Positions 9,023 to 16,340 are shown, counted from the stretch's first letter. The stretch: 41,065 bases of DNA from Brasilonema bromeliae SPC951 (GCF_012912135.1 NZ_QMEB01000021.1:1-41065); one strand, 5' to 3'. The notes: generated from the sequence alone by a model not told the origin. Program-made: numbers and translations.

Positions 9023-9056
9023 GAAGGTAGCGCCAGGGTTTGCCAGCGCTGCCTTC
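9023..9056. other. Strong GC-rich hairpin downstream of the HIT gene
   Basis: GAAGGTAGCGC (9023-9033) pairs with GCGCTGCCTTC (9046-9056) over 11 positions including one G-U pair, with a 12-nt loop. There is no T tract, so it is not a classical intrinsic terminator; it may be an mRNA 3' end or a dispersed repeat. Confidence 0.55.
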
Positions 9057-9197
9057 GTGTTACCCAAAGGCTGGTAACTGACTCTCAAAGTTGGGCTAGC
9101 AGATTTTTTAGTCCTTTAATAAAGCGGCATTTCAAGCACTGCAATCTTTAGTCGAGCATTAAGTTAAGACTTTAGTTGCACTAAATATACAAGCTAT

Positions 9198-9224
9198 TGA
9201 CACAATGGGGTCATACCTGTGTCA
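9198..9224. promoter_or_regulatory. Inverted repeat, possible operator
   Basis: TGACACA (9198-9204) and TGTGTCA (9218-9224) are perfect 7-bp arms with a 13-bp spacer, about 120 bp upstream of the small ORF at 9344. The form fits a dimeric regulator site, but no regulator is identified. Confidence 0.3.
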
Positions 9225-9343
9225 TATCCACTTGGTACTTTAAAAGTAGCCAACACTAAGGTTTTTGTCAAGAATACTGAGTTCTAGCTTCAGAATTTCT
9301 CTGAGAAACTTTAGTCAATAATACTGTTACTTAGTTGCACATT

Positions 9344-9445
9344 ATGTTCCCTTTTTTCTTTGCTGTCTTTTTGGTAAGCTTACTAACTTTATTTGGTGGA
9401 GCTGCAATAGCTTACCTGTTCCCAGAGAATAATTCTCAAAATTAA
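9344..9445 (+). CDS. Possible 33-aa single-span membrane protein
   Basis: Too short for the ORF track. From ATG 9344 it encodes MFPFFFAVFLVSLLTLFGG, then AAIAYLFPENNSQN and TAA: one continuous hydrophobic helix with a short polar C terminus. That is the size and shape of cyanobacterial thylakoid or cell-membrane mini-proteins, but it does not match the PsaM, PsbM, PsbT, PsbX, PetG, PetL or PetN sequences I know. There is no clear Shine-Dalgarno sequence. It sits in an otherwise non-coding region with an inverted repeat upstream and a terminator about 210 bp downstream. Real or not depends on conservation. Confidence 0.35.
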   Translation: MFPFFFAVFLVSLLTLFGGAAIAYLFPENNSQN

Positions 9446-9653
9446 GGGATACTCCACAAATCATTCAAAATCGCGTAGCGTTGCGTCAGCGTTGCGACGC
9501 AATCTCAAAATTCAAAAATTGAAAAATTTAGAACAGAACTACTCTACTTATGTTATCAAGCAAATAAACATTTAAAAACTGTCTTTTTGGGTACTTTAGC
9601 TTAGGCACGATTGACCCATAGTCCAAGTCCTTGTGTAGCAGAAATTTCTCTTT

Positions 9654-9685
9654 CCCTGCGTTGTATTGATAACGCAGGGTTTCTT
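9654..9685 (+). terminator. Intrinsic terminator
   Basis: CCCTGCGTT (9654-9662) and AACGCAGGG (9671-9679) form a perfect 9-bp stem with an 8-nt loop, followed by TTTCTTTTTT on the plus strand. No annotated gene ends here, so it terminates either the small ORF transcript or a small RNA. Confidence 0.75.
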
Positions 9686-10032
9686 TTTTATTGGGATATG
9701 TAGTACTATTATCAAGAATTATTCAACTTTTTCATCATTCAGTCTTAGTATAAAGAAAATGCATAACTGCTGATGTCCATAAAAAAATAACTGAAATTAT
9801 ACTTGAATTGATTCTATCTCACTGTAAATATCTTGAGATTTCAAACTGTTACTCTACTTCTGAAGTGGTAGAAATTAGCTTAGTATAAGCTTCGTTAAAG
9901 TTAACTTATGATGTATGAATTTTATTTTTTAAAATTTTAATATATACACTATATAAAAGGTGGAATAGTTTATGATTAATCAGTAAATTTTCTAACCTCT
10001 GGAGACACAAGGGTAAGATAGTTAAAACATTT

Positions 10033-10101
10033 CCGTAAAATTTCTATTATCTTCAATTTTTTATTAATTAGGTGTATGTACTGATTGGGAAAATTTTACG
10101 G
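10033..10101. repeat. Widely spaced 11-bp inverted repeat
   Basis: CCGTAAAATTT (10033-10043) and AAATTTTACGG (10091-10101) are perfect inverted arms separated by 47 AT-rich bases, about 160 bp upstream of the membrane protein gene. It could be the stem of a structured leader or the ends of a small element. Confidence 0.5.
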
Positions 10102-10259
10102 TTCGATTAACATTTAGCTAAATTATAGAAGAATTTTATGTATGTGCTTCACCAACAGACAGCCGTTTTACAAACCTCTAGTTTGTACCGTTTAAGTTGT
10201 GTCATAAATGAATCTAAGTTATGTTTTCTGAATCTTTGATAACTAAAGGAGTTGCTACA

Positions 10260-10535
10260 GTGAATAAGGTGCACTTGGCTTTTCTGATTAACTACCTACT
10301 GATGACTGGCTATTTTTTCATTAATTGGTTAAGATTTTGTCGAAGTCATCCTAGTTATTCGCCAGAAGAAAAATTTTTGTCTAATGTGATACTTTTCATC
10401 ACTACTGTTTTATGGCCCATCATTGTTCCTATGTCTTTTCTAAAAATATTGACGACACGGAAAGTAGAGTTTAATACTGTAATTCCTCTTATCGTCGCAG
10501 TCTTTGCGTTCAGTGTTGCACTTTATATGGGTTAG
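10260..10535 (+). CDS. Small integral membrane protein, unknown function
   Basis: 91 aa from GTG 10260, with two or three predicted membrane helices: FLINYLLMTGYFFINWL, FLSNVILFITTVLWPIIVPM and the C-terminal VIPLIVAVFAFSVALYM. The ORF track begins at ATG 10221, but AAGGAG at 10246-10251 lies eight nt before GTG 10260, which decides the start. A charged loop (RFCRSHPSYSPEEK) separates helices one and two. No family recognised. Monocistronic by position. Confidence 0.65.
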   Translation: MNKVHLAFLINYLLMTGYFFINWLRFCRSHPSYSPEEKFLSNVILFITTVLWPIIVPMSFLKILTTRKVEFNTVIPLIVAVFAFSVALYMG

Positions 10536-10927
10536 CTACTTTTATGGCATTGAACTGTGCTTTTGCGTGTCATAATTGTTATCAATAAAGCAAACTGCCA
10601 TTTTGCATCTACCACTACATCTCAAAAAAATGCAGTTTGCATATAATGCTTGCTATTCACTTAATAATGATAAGAACTATCGAGGTATTTTCTAGTAAAC
10701 TATGGTTTGATTGCTAGCTTAAACTGATAACAACTATACTGAAATTTATCAGATATCTAGTACGGGTTGGCATAAGTGAGCCTAACATCTGGAGTTTAGA
10801 CTATGAGCAGGCGATCGCCCCCCAGTCACACTGGATGTAGTGAGTGTAAAAAAATCAAAGCTAGCGCTTACCACAACATCTCTGTTGGACTTTTAAGGCT
10901 GCGGTAGTAACTGAAGTTACAGAGATA
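10536..10927. other. Intergenic gap, no supported gene
   Basis: About 390 bases between the convergent membrane protein and htrA genes. One HIP1 octamer (near 10810) and AT-rich sequence are seen; no ORF, RNA or repeat that I can support. Confidence 0.5.
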
Positions 10928-10957
10928 AAAAATAGGGATGAGCATCTTGCTCATCCC
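10928..10957 (-). terminator. Intrinsic terminator of htrA
   Basis: GGGATGAGCA (10935-10944) and TGCTCATCCC (10948-10957) form a perfect 10-bp stem with a 3-nt loop. Read on the minus strand it is followed by CTATTTTTTATC. It lies 28 bp past the htrA stop. Confidence 0.85.
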
Positions 10958-10985
10958 GCACATAAGTTATTTTAAAGTAAAAGGC

Positions 10986-12251
10986 TTATTGCGTTTGAGT
11001 AGGAAAGGCACCCGGACGCACAGCTAAGTTGAGATTTTGCCCGTTGCGATGCAATTCCATACGTACATCTCCTCCAACTCGGCTATTTTCTACTGCATTT
11101 TGAACAGAGTTTGCGTCTGTCACTGCTTTACCGTTAAGTTTTTGGATGACATCACCAGCACGTATCCCTGCTTTAGCTGCTGGTGAATTGGGCATAACTT
11201 TAACAACTAAAACGCCATAATCTTGATCAACACTCAAACCGCTATTGGGGTCGGAGTTGATGTTTTGTTTCAACTCAGGCGTTAATCCTACCATCTGAAT
11301 TCCTAAATAAGGATGTTGTACTTTACCTGTTGCTATCAGTTGATTGGAAATTCGTTGCGCTGTTTTGATAGGAATTGCAAAGCCCAATCCTTGTGCTCCT
11401 TGGATTATGGCTGTGTTCATCCCTATGACTTGTCCTTGGGCATTAATTAGAGGTCCGCCAGAGTTACCGGGGTTAATTGCTGCGTCTGTTTGAAGATATT
11501 CTACTCGCTTGTCGGGAGCACCAATCTGATTGCTAGTGCGACCGGTTGCACTGATGATTCCAGTAGTAACGGTGTTACCCAAACCAAGGGGATTACCAAT
11601 GGCGATCGCCCAGTCTCCAGGTTGTAGCTGATCTGAGTTACCCAATGTCACTGTTGGTAGGTTATCTGCTTGAATTTTAACAACAGCCACATCTGTCAAT
11701 TCATCTCTCCCCATTACTTTACCTTGATAAGTGCGCCCATCCTTGAGCGTCACTTTCACGGTATCCGCACCATTCACGACGTGAGCATTCGTAAGAATGC
11801 GACCATCAGCACTCATGATAAAACCTGAACCAGTACCCCGTTCTACCCGCTGTTGTGAATCTGGTAGTGCAGATCCAAAGAATTGACGGAAAAACGGATC
11901 CCTAAATTGCTCTGGTAACTGGGTTTTGACTGTTCGGGAAGCATCAATCCGTACAACCGCAGGTCCTACCCTTTGCACAACCTTCGTAACAAAGCTAGTA
12001 GGCTCTCCACCAGATGGTATTGGCACACCAGCATTTACCGGACTCACAGCAAGATTAGATGCGTTTTGAGTTACCTGTTGGGAGTGAGAAGCCAAGTAGC
12101 CACCCGCAAACGTCATCCCAGAGCCGAGTAACACTAGCGATAAATGAAAAGCTGTTTTTCTCCAAGGAGCAGTATTATGGTTTAAAGACTCGTGATTGTC
12201 ATCACTCGGTTTTTTATACATTTTGTTTCTGTAAGATTTTCTAGATACCAT
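10986..12251 (-). CDS. HtrA/Deg-family trypsin-like serine protease with PDZ domain
   Basis: Envelope protease/chaperone of the Deg family (cyanobacterial HtrA/HhoA/HhoB group), which degrades misfolded periplasmic or thylakoid proteins. An N-terminal anchor (about residues 32-55, AFHLSLVLLGSGMTFAGG) is followed by the protease domain. The triad is His in ILTNAHVV, Asp in LTDVAVVKI and Ser in NPGNSGGPL. One PDZ domain follows (GVLVVKVMPNSPAAKAGIRAGDVIQKLNGK). Length is normal. The ORF track starts at TTG 12257; ATG 12251 is preferred and an ATG ten codons further in is also possible. Its C-terminal end matches the htrA remnant at 29738-29851, showing that a second htrA-type gene once existed in this neighbourhood. 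Confidence 0.92.
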   Translation of the reverse strand: MVSRKSYRNKMYKKPSDDNHESLNHNTAPWRKTAFHLSLVLLGSGMTFAGGYLASHSQQVTQNASNLAVSPVNAGVPIPSGGEPTSFVTKVVQRVGPAVVRIDASRTVKTQLPEQFRDPFFRQFFGSALPDSQQRVERGTGSGFIMSADGRILTNAHVVNGADTVKVTLKDGRTYQGKVMGRDELTDVAVVKIQADNLPTVTLGNSDQLQPGDWAIAIGNPLGLGNTVTTGIISATGRTSNQIGAPDKRVEYLQTDAAINPGNSGGPLINAQGQVIGMNTAIIQGAQGLGFAIPIKTAQRISNQLIATGKVQHPYLGIQMVGLTPELKQNINSDPNSGLSVDQDYGVLVVKVMPNSPAAKAGIRAGDVIQKLNGKAVTDANSVQNAVENSRVGGDVRMELHRNGQNLNLAVRPGAFPTQTQ

Positions 12252-12330
12252 TCCCAATCTAAAAAGACTTTGTGACGATGCTGTTACAGAGATATGACGG
12301 ACTTGTGAAAAGTCTTACTGCATAAGTTCT

Positions 12331-12378
12331 ATGTCTATTGAAGTTGTGTTTGTGTTCCTCAGCGAGAGCCTTTGGTGG
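12331..12378. repeat. Direct repeat, unit 1 copy 1
   Basis: ATGTCTATTGAAGTTGTG-type stretch ending in GAGAGCCTTT; it is repeated with a few changes at 12485-12531. The pair brackets the longer 94-bp repeat copy, forming a compound duplication between htrA and the caspase gene. Confidence 0.65.
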
Positions 12379-12390
12379 AAAAACCCTTGA

Positions 12391-12484
12391 ATAAAAAGTA
12401 GAAGCAACAGTAAAACATTCAAAGGAAAAATCAGCAAACAGGCACAATAGAATTGGTGCCAACACTTGAGACAACACTGAAATT
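12391..12484. repeat. 94-bp direct repeat, copy 1
   Basis: Aligns without gaps to 12665-12758 with 14 mismatches in 94 positions by my hand count. Shared blocks include CATAATAGAATTGGTG-like and GAGACAAC. The second copy ends 23 bp before the caspase start codon, so the promoter region of that gene may be part of the duplication. Confidence 0.8.
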
Positions 12485-12531
12485 ATATCTATTGCAGTTA
12501 GGTTTGTGTTGCTCGGCAAGAGCCTTTCCTC
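12485..12531. repeat. Direct repeat, unit 1 copy 2
   Basis: Second copy of the 12331-12378 stretch (ATATCTATTGCAGTTAGG... AAGAGCCTTT). Confidence 0.65.
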
Positions 12532-12630
12532 AGATCTTGCATCTCCCCCTGAGTACGCCTTGAACTAAAGTTCAAGGCTGCATAGTCGAAGTCCGTTAAA
12601 TCGGAGAGGGGTTGGGGGTGAGGTCAAACG
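12532..12630. repeat. Partial copy of a palindromic MITE-like element
   Basis: Starts AGATCTTGCA, then GAGTACGCCT, the palindrome CCTTGAACTAAAGTTCAAGG, and AGTCCGTTAAA, ending in GGGTTGGGGGTGAGGTC. Order and sequence match the reverse complement of the 159-bp element at 16094-16252 up to the AGTCCGTT palindrome, after which it passes into the GAGAGGGG...GGTGAGGT half of the repeat seen whole at 18969-19028. Confidence 0.7.
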
Positions 12631-12664
12631 AGTGATTTGTATGTTATTGAATCGATAATCATAA

Positions 12665-12758
12665 ATAAAAAGTCGAACCAATAGTAAGACACTCAAAGGA
12701 AAACTCAGCCAACAGTCATAATAGAATTGGTGGCAACAGTCGAGACAACGCAGAAATT
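12665..12758. repeat. 94-bp direct repeat, copy 2
   Basis: Second copy of 12391-12484; lies directly upstream of the caspase-FGE gene. Confidence 0.8.
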
Positions 12759-12781
12759 TGTGGAAACGTAGGTAGGCAAAG

Positions 12782-14905
12782 ATGGGGAAGCTAGCATTGC
12801 TGATAGGGGTGAGTGAGTATCAACCCGGATTAAATCCGTTACCGTGTGCGGTGAAAGATGTTGAAGCAATGCGACGAGTACTGACACACCCAGAAATAGG
12901 AAATTTTGCTGATGATGATATCAAAGTCCTGAAAAATCCCCAAGGTCAGGAAATCCAATATGCTATTGAGAATCTGTTTGCCGATCGCCAGAAAGAAGAC
13001 TTGTTATTATTTTACTTTTCTGGTCACGGGATTAAAGATGAGTCCGGCAGGCTTTACCTCTCAACTTCTACCACTCGTAAACAGAACAACAGGTTGTTCA
13101 AGGCTTCAGCAGTAGCAGCGAGTGTTCTGCACGAAAATATGAATGAGAGCCGTTCCCAAAGACAGGTGATTATCTTAGACTGTTGCTTTAGCGGGGCGAT
13201 CGCCCAAGGACTAACAGTTAAAGATGATGGTACTGTAAATTTACAGGAACAGCTAGGCGGTAAAGGGCGGGCAATCCTCACCTCTTCCACATCTACCCAA
13301 TACTCATTTGAACAAGAAGGTTCAGACCTTTCCATATACACCCGCTACTTGGTCGAAGGTATGGAAAAAGGTGCAGCAGATCGCGATGGCGATGGCTGGA
13401 TTTCGATTGATGAACTGCACGAGTATGCTAGCGACAAGGTAAAAGAAGCAGCACCAGCCATGACTCCCAAGTTTTACCCAATTGAGGAAGGTCATAAAAT
13501 TTTGCTGGCAAAATCACCAAAGGATGATCCTAAGGTGAAATATCGTAAGGAAGTAGAAACTCGTGCTAAGCAAGGTCACGAGTTTTCTGTTTTTGCTCGT
13601 AGAATTTTAGACGGAAAGCGGGATGAGTGGGGATTAACTCCGCAAGAAGCAGCTGCAATTGAAGAAGAAGTTTTGCAACCTTATCGGGAGTATGAACGTA
13701 AGCGCCATGAATATGAGCAAGCATTGATTCAGGCAATTGATCAAGAATATCCCTTTAGCAAAACAACCCAAAAAGATTTAAAAGAATATCAGCAGTATCT
13801 GGGACTGCGGGATGAAGATATCGCCTCAATTGAACAACGGATCATTACTCCGAAACAAGCAGAATATCAGCGCAACCTACAACAAGCACAGAGGTTACAG
13901 CAAGAGCAAGAAAGAACTCAGCAACAAAAGCAGCAAGCAGAATTACGAGAACTACCTGAAACTCAATCATCACCAGTTTCTCAGCCAAAATCTCCCTCTG
14001 TTATTCAAACTAATATTCAAACTGATATTCAAACTCAGCGCTTTGAGTTCGAGTATGCCACAATCATCGTCAAATCAAAATTTTTAGGTATAGAAAAAAC
14101 CTGGGAAATCAACCGTCATCGGGGTCGAGCAGAATTTTTCATACAAAACTTGGGCAATGATGCGTTGCTGGAAATGGTGGCGATTCCTGGCGGTCAGTTT
14201 TTAATGGGTTCTCCAGAGAATGAGCCAGAACGCCTTGCTAATGAAAGTCCACAGCACACCGTCACCATTCAACCCTTCCATATGGGTAAGTTTCCTGTAA
14301 CACAAGCTCAATGGCAAGCGGTTGCCGCTCTTCCTAAGGTCAAAATAGATTTAAATCCAGATCCATCCTCCTTTAAAGGAGCTAATCGACCTGTTGAGAA
14401 GGTATCATGGGACAATGCAATTGAATTTTGCGCTCGCTTAGCTAACAAAACTGGAAAGCCCTATCGTTTGCCCAGTGAAGCAGAATGGGAATATGCTTGT
14501 CGCGCGGGAACAACTACTCCCTTTCACTTTGGCGAAACTATTACCACAGATTTAGCAAACTACAACGGCAACTATATTTATGCTTCTGGACCAAAGGGTG
14601 AATATCGTGGGCAAACAACAGAGGTAGGAAAATTTCCATCAAATGCTTTTGGTTTGTATGATATGCATGGTAATATATGGGAGTGGTGCCAAGATGCTTG
14701 GTATGAGAGCTACGAAGGAGCGCCTGCAGATGGTACCGCTTGGATGAGTGAAAATGATAAGAATTCTCGACGCCTGCTGCGTGGGAGTTCGTGGTACGGC
14801 GATCCGTGGCGCTGTCGTTCAGGTAGTCGCAGCAGGAACGCGCGTGTCAATAGGGTTGACGACGTGGGTTTTCGGGTTGTGGTTGCGCGGTTCAGGACTT
14901 CTTAG
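12782..14905 (+). CDS. Caspase (C14) - FGE/C-type-lectin fusion, DGR target protein
   Basis: 707 aa. The N terminus is a caspase-fold (orthocaspase/metacaspase-like) domain: His82 in FYFSGHG and Cys135 in ILDCCFSG form the catalytic dyad. A canonical EF-hand loop, DRDGDGWISIDE, lies near residue 200, as in other cyanobacterial caspase proteins. Residues about 270-400 are charged, helical and Gln-rich (coiled-coil-like). From about 464 an FGE-sulfatase/SUMF1-type C-lectin domain begins (MVAIPGGQFLMGSPENE, YRLPSEAEWEYACRAGT, GLYDMHGNIWEWCQD). The last 44 residues (RGSSWYGDPWRCRSGS onward, closing GFRVVVA) are a DGR variable region; see the VR and TR entries. Model: the variable lectin surface binds a ligand and controls the protease. 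No signal peptide, so cytosolic. Stop TAG 14903. Confidence 0.9.
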   Translation: MGKLALLIGVSEYQPGLNPLPCAVKDVEAMRRVLTHPEIGNFADDDIKVLKNPQGQEIQYAIENLFADRQKEDLLLFYFSGHGIKDESGRLYLSTSTTRKQNNRLFKASAVAASVLHENMNESRSQRQVIILDCCFSGAIAQGLTVKDDGTVNLQEQLGGKGRAILTSSTSTQYSFEQEGSDLSIYTRYLVEGMEKGAADRDGDGWISIDELHEYASDKVKEAAPAMTPKFYPIEEGHKILLAKSPKDDPKVKYRKEVETRAKQGHEFSVFARRILDGKRDEWGLTPQEAAAIEEEVLQPYREYERKRHEYEQALIQAIDQEYPFSKTTQKDLKEYQQYLGLRDEDIASIEQRIITPKQAEYQRNLQQAQRLQQEQERTQQQKQQAELRELPETQSSPVSQPKSPSVIQTNIQTDIQTQRFEFEYATIIVKSKFLGIEKTWEINRHRGRAEFFIQNLGNDALLEMVAIPGGQFLMGSPENEPERLANESPQHTVTIQPFHMGKFPVTQAQWQAVAALPKVKIDLNPDPSSFKGANRPVEKVSWDNAIEFCARLANKTGKPYRLPSEAEWEYACRAGTTTPFHFGETITTDLANYNGNYIYASGPKGEYRGQTTEVGKFPSNAFGLYDMHGNIWEWCQDAWYESYEGAPADGTAWMSENDKNSRRLLRGSSWYGDPWRCRSGSRSRNARVNRVDDVGFRVVVARFRTS
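14774..14895 (+). repeat. DGR variable repeat (VR) at the 3' end of the caspase-FGE gene
   Basis: Aligns without gaps to 15104-15225, offset exactly 330 bp. By hand count there are 28 mismatches in 122 columns: 14 of the 27 template adenines differ, against 14 of the 95 other positions. The last 25 bases of strict identity (14866-14890, GGGTTTTCGGGTTGTGGTTG...) correspond to the initiation-of-mutagenic-homology side. Coding content changes mainly at Asn (AAC/AAT) codons of the template, as expected of DGR diversification. Confidence 0.88.
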
Positions 14906-14960
14906 CCCTTTACACTCTTAGCCTTTTTGCACTTTACGATTTATTCTTTTCTCTTCACTT

Positions 14961-14988
14961 TTGCGCGCGAAGCGCGAGCAATTTTTTT
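14961..14988 (+). terminator. Hairpin with T tract after the caspase-FGE gene
   Basis: TTGCGCGC and GCGCGAGCAA pair around a small AA-type loop with a two-base bulge, followed by eight T. Located 56 bp after the stop. Probably the intrinsic terminator; DGR target genes often also carry a hairpin just past the VR, so a second role is possible. Confidence 0.6.
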
Positions 14989-15103
14989 TAGATTTTTGGA
15001 TGAGTTTAAATCTATCACTTTAATCATACAAAAAACTTACCGTTTAATCAAGAGGTCTGTCTTAAATATATGTTAACTTTAACAATGGGGTAGGCAATTC
15101 CGA

Positions 15104-15225
15104 CTGCTGCGGGGCGGTTCGTGGAACAACAATCCGAGGAACTGCCGCTCGGCGAACCGCAACAGGAACGCGCGTGACAACACGAACAACAACGCGGGTT
15201 TTCGGGTTGTGGTTGCGCGGCTCAG
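15104..15225 (+). repeat. DGR template repeat (TR), orphan
   Basis: Read in the VR frame it encodes RGGSWNNNPRNCRSANRNRN and then ARDNTNNNAGFRVV: the Asn-codon-rich signature typical of DGR template repeats, where AAC/AAT codons are the mutable positions. It is non-coding in practice (no start codon or long ORF), in the same orientation as the VR and just downstream of it, the usual order VR-TR-RT. No reverse transcriptase or avd gene follows; the next gene is Uma2 on the other strand. The non-A differences from the VR (several C to T) suggest drift. Confidence 0.88.
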
Positions 15226-15386
15226 CGCTCTTCTGTGTCAGAACTGGTGGATGGGAATTCATCGGGCGTACCAAAGAAGAGTCCAGACCTAGTCCAGTGA
15301 GGTTGATAACAACTTCCGAAAATCAAACTGAGCCGGATAGCTTGGTAGATTGCAAGATCGAACAGTTGTCCGGCTTATCATATTAA
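15226..15386 (+). ncRNA. Putative 3' part of the DGR template RNA
   Basis: In studied DGRs the template RNA continues through a spacer past the TR that is needed for priming. Here about 160 non-coding bases follow the TR. Their most obvious structure is GAGCCGGA (15330-15337) pairing with TCCGGCTT (15369-15376). The 70-aa ORF over it starts inside the TR and has no RT or Avd features. Assignment as a retained spacer RNA is inference. Confidence 0.3.
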
Positions 15387-15401
15387 AAGCAAAAGCGCTT
15401 C

Positions 15402-15989
15402 CTATTCCTCACTCAACTCAAAATTCACCCGCTCATAAATATCACGAAAGCTAATTTGAAAATCTATAGAATGTAGGGCTAAAACGGCATCTTCCCCTTC
15501 ATGCTCTTTAAAAGTCCATTCTCCTTCTGCTTTTTTCACATATTGTTCTACAGAGAAACTATACTGGTCAATCATAATATATTCTTGAAACTGAGGAATT
15601 GAACGGTAATATTTAAACTTGTCTGTTTTGTCATAATTTTTAGTGGAATTTGATAAAACTTCAACAATTAACATTGGATTAGTAATAGTCGTCGTATTCG
15701 TTCCTTCGTATATCGGTTCACCTTTAACGACCATCACATCAGGATAAGTGTAGAGACGGTAACGAGGTATCCATACCTTTACATCAATAATATATATTTC
15801 ATAAGCTTGTCCTTGTACTGTTAAAGGAAATTTTCTACAAAAATTTAGCGCGATTTTATTATGGTTGGTTGTTCCCCCTGGCATTGGGATAATTTCTCCA
15901 TCTCTATATTCACTTCTATATTCGGCTTGCTCTTCTAATTCCAGATATTCTTCTGGGGTGTAATGGCGCTTTTGTGTTTGTAATATCAT
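15402..15989 (-). CDS. Uma2-family (DUF820) restriction-endonuclease-fold protein
   Basis: 195 aa, full length for the family, which is hugely expanded in cyanobacteria and has a PD-(D/E)XK nuclease fold. Visible: the N-terminal YTPEEYLELEEQAEYRSEY, DGEIIPMPGGTTNHN, the active-site Asp in YPDVMVVKG, and the Glu in NPMLIVEVLSNST. A downstream Lys/Tyr stretch (DKFKYYRSIPQFQEYIMID) completes the pattern. Biological role is unproven; many copies lie next to mobile DNA. Here it occupies the place where a DGR reverse transcriptase would be expected, on the opposite strand, so its insertion may have accompanied RT loss (inference). Confidence 0.88.
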   Translation of the reverse strand: MILQTQKRHYTPEEYLELEEQAEYRSEYRDGEIIPMPGGTTNHNKIALNFCRKFPLTVQGQAYEIYIIDVKVWIPRYRLYTYPDVMVVKGEPIYEGTNTTTITNPMLIVEVLSNSTKNYDKTDKFKYYRSIPQFQEYIMIDQYSFSVEQYVKKAEGEWTFKEHEGEDAVLALHSIDFQISFRDIYERVNFELSEE

Positions 15990-16093
15990 ATCCAGTCTCT
16001 CAATGCATAATAGCTATAGTGTTTTAACAGAAAGAACAGAGGCGTCAGTCGCCAGAATTCAGTATGAATTCTATGCGATCTCGGATGACTTAG

Positions 16094-16252
16094 ATCTTGC
16101 ACCATAATTTTAGTCCGCCAAGAAATAAATTTCTTGGCTTAAAGCCCAAGTCCGTTAAAACGGACTCTTGTTAGTCTTTTAGTCCGTTTTAACGGACTTA
16201 AGCTATTAGCCTGGAACTTAAGTTCCAGGCGTACTCCGGTTAGGTGCAAGAT
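16094..16252. mobile_element. 159-bp MITE-like element made of four palindromes
   Basis: Terminal inverted repeats ATCTTGCACC (16094-16103) and GGTGCAAGAT (16243-16252) are perfect. Inside are four near-perfect palindromes: CCAAGAAAT..ATTTCTTGG (16118-16137), AGTCCGTTAAAACGGACT (16149-16166), AGTCCGTTTTAACGGACT (16181-16198) and a 22-bp perfect one, GCCTGGAACTT/AAGTTCCAGGC (16209-16230). A diverged partial copy in the other orientation lies at 12532-12630. No coding capacity. Confidence 0.75.
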
Positions 16253-16293
16253 GTGAGATGAGTAAGTTTTAATCCCGCTATCGAAAGTGATTC

Positions 16294-16314
16294 TGACTCC
16301 TGACTCCTGACTCA
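16294..16314. repeat. Short tandem heptamer repeat (STRR)
   Basis: TGACTCC, TGACTCC, TGACTCA in tandem, 27 bp past the tyrA stop. Such heptamer arrays are common between genes in filamentous cyanobacteria. Confidence 0.7.
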
Positions 16315-16340
16315 GGAATTGCTGAATTCTTTTTTAAATC

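Larger units (their letters stand above)
8945..10259. other. 1.3-kb largely non-coding region
   Basis: AT-rich stretch without a long ORF. It contains a strong hairpin (9023-9056), a 7-bp inverted repeat (9198-9224), a possible 33-aa membrane ORF (9344-9445), a GC-rich repeat patch of GCGTAGCGTTGCG type (about 9471-9502), a perfect hairpin with a T tract (9654-9685), and a wide 11-bp inverted repeat (10033-10101). The spacing of these elements would allow one or two small RNAs or small proteins. Confidence 0.6.

Noticed and set aside
15174-15386. 70-aa ORF after the TR as an avd or reverse transcriptase remnant
   Set aside because: It begins inside the template repeat, has no RT (YxDD) or Avd-like helical pattern, and is explained by read-through of the TR.
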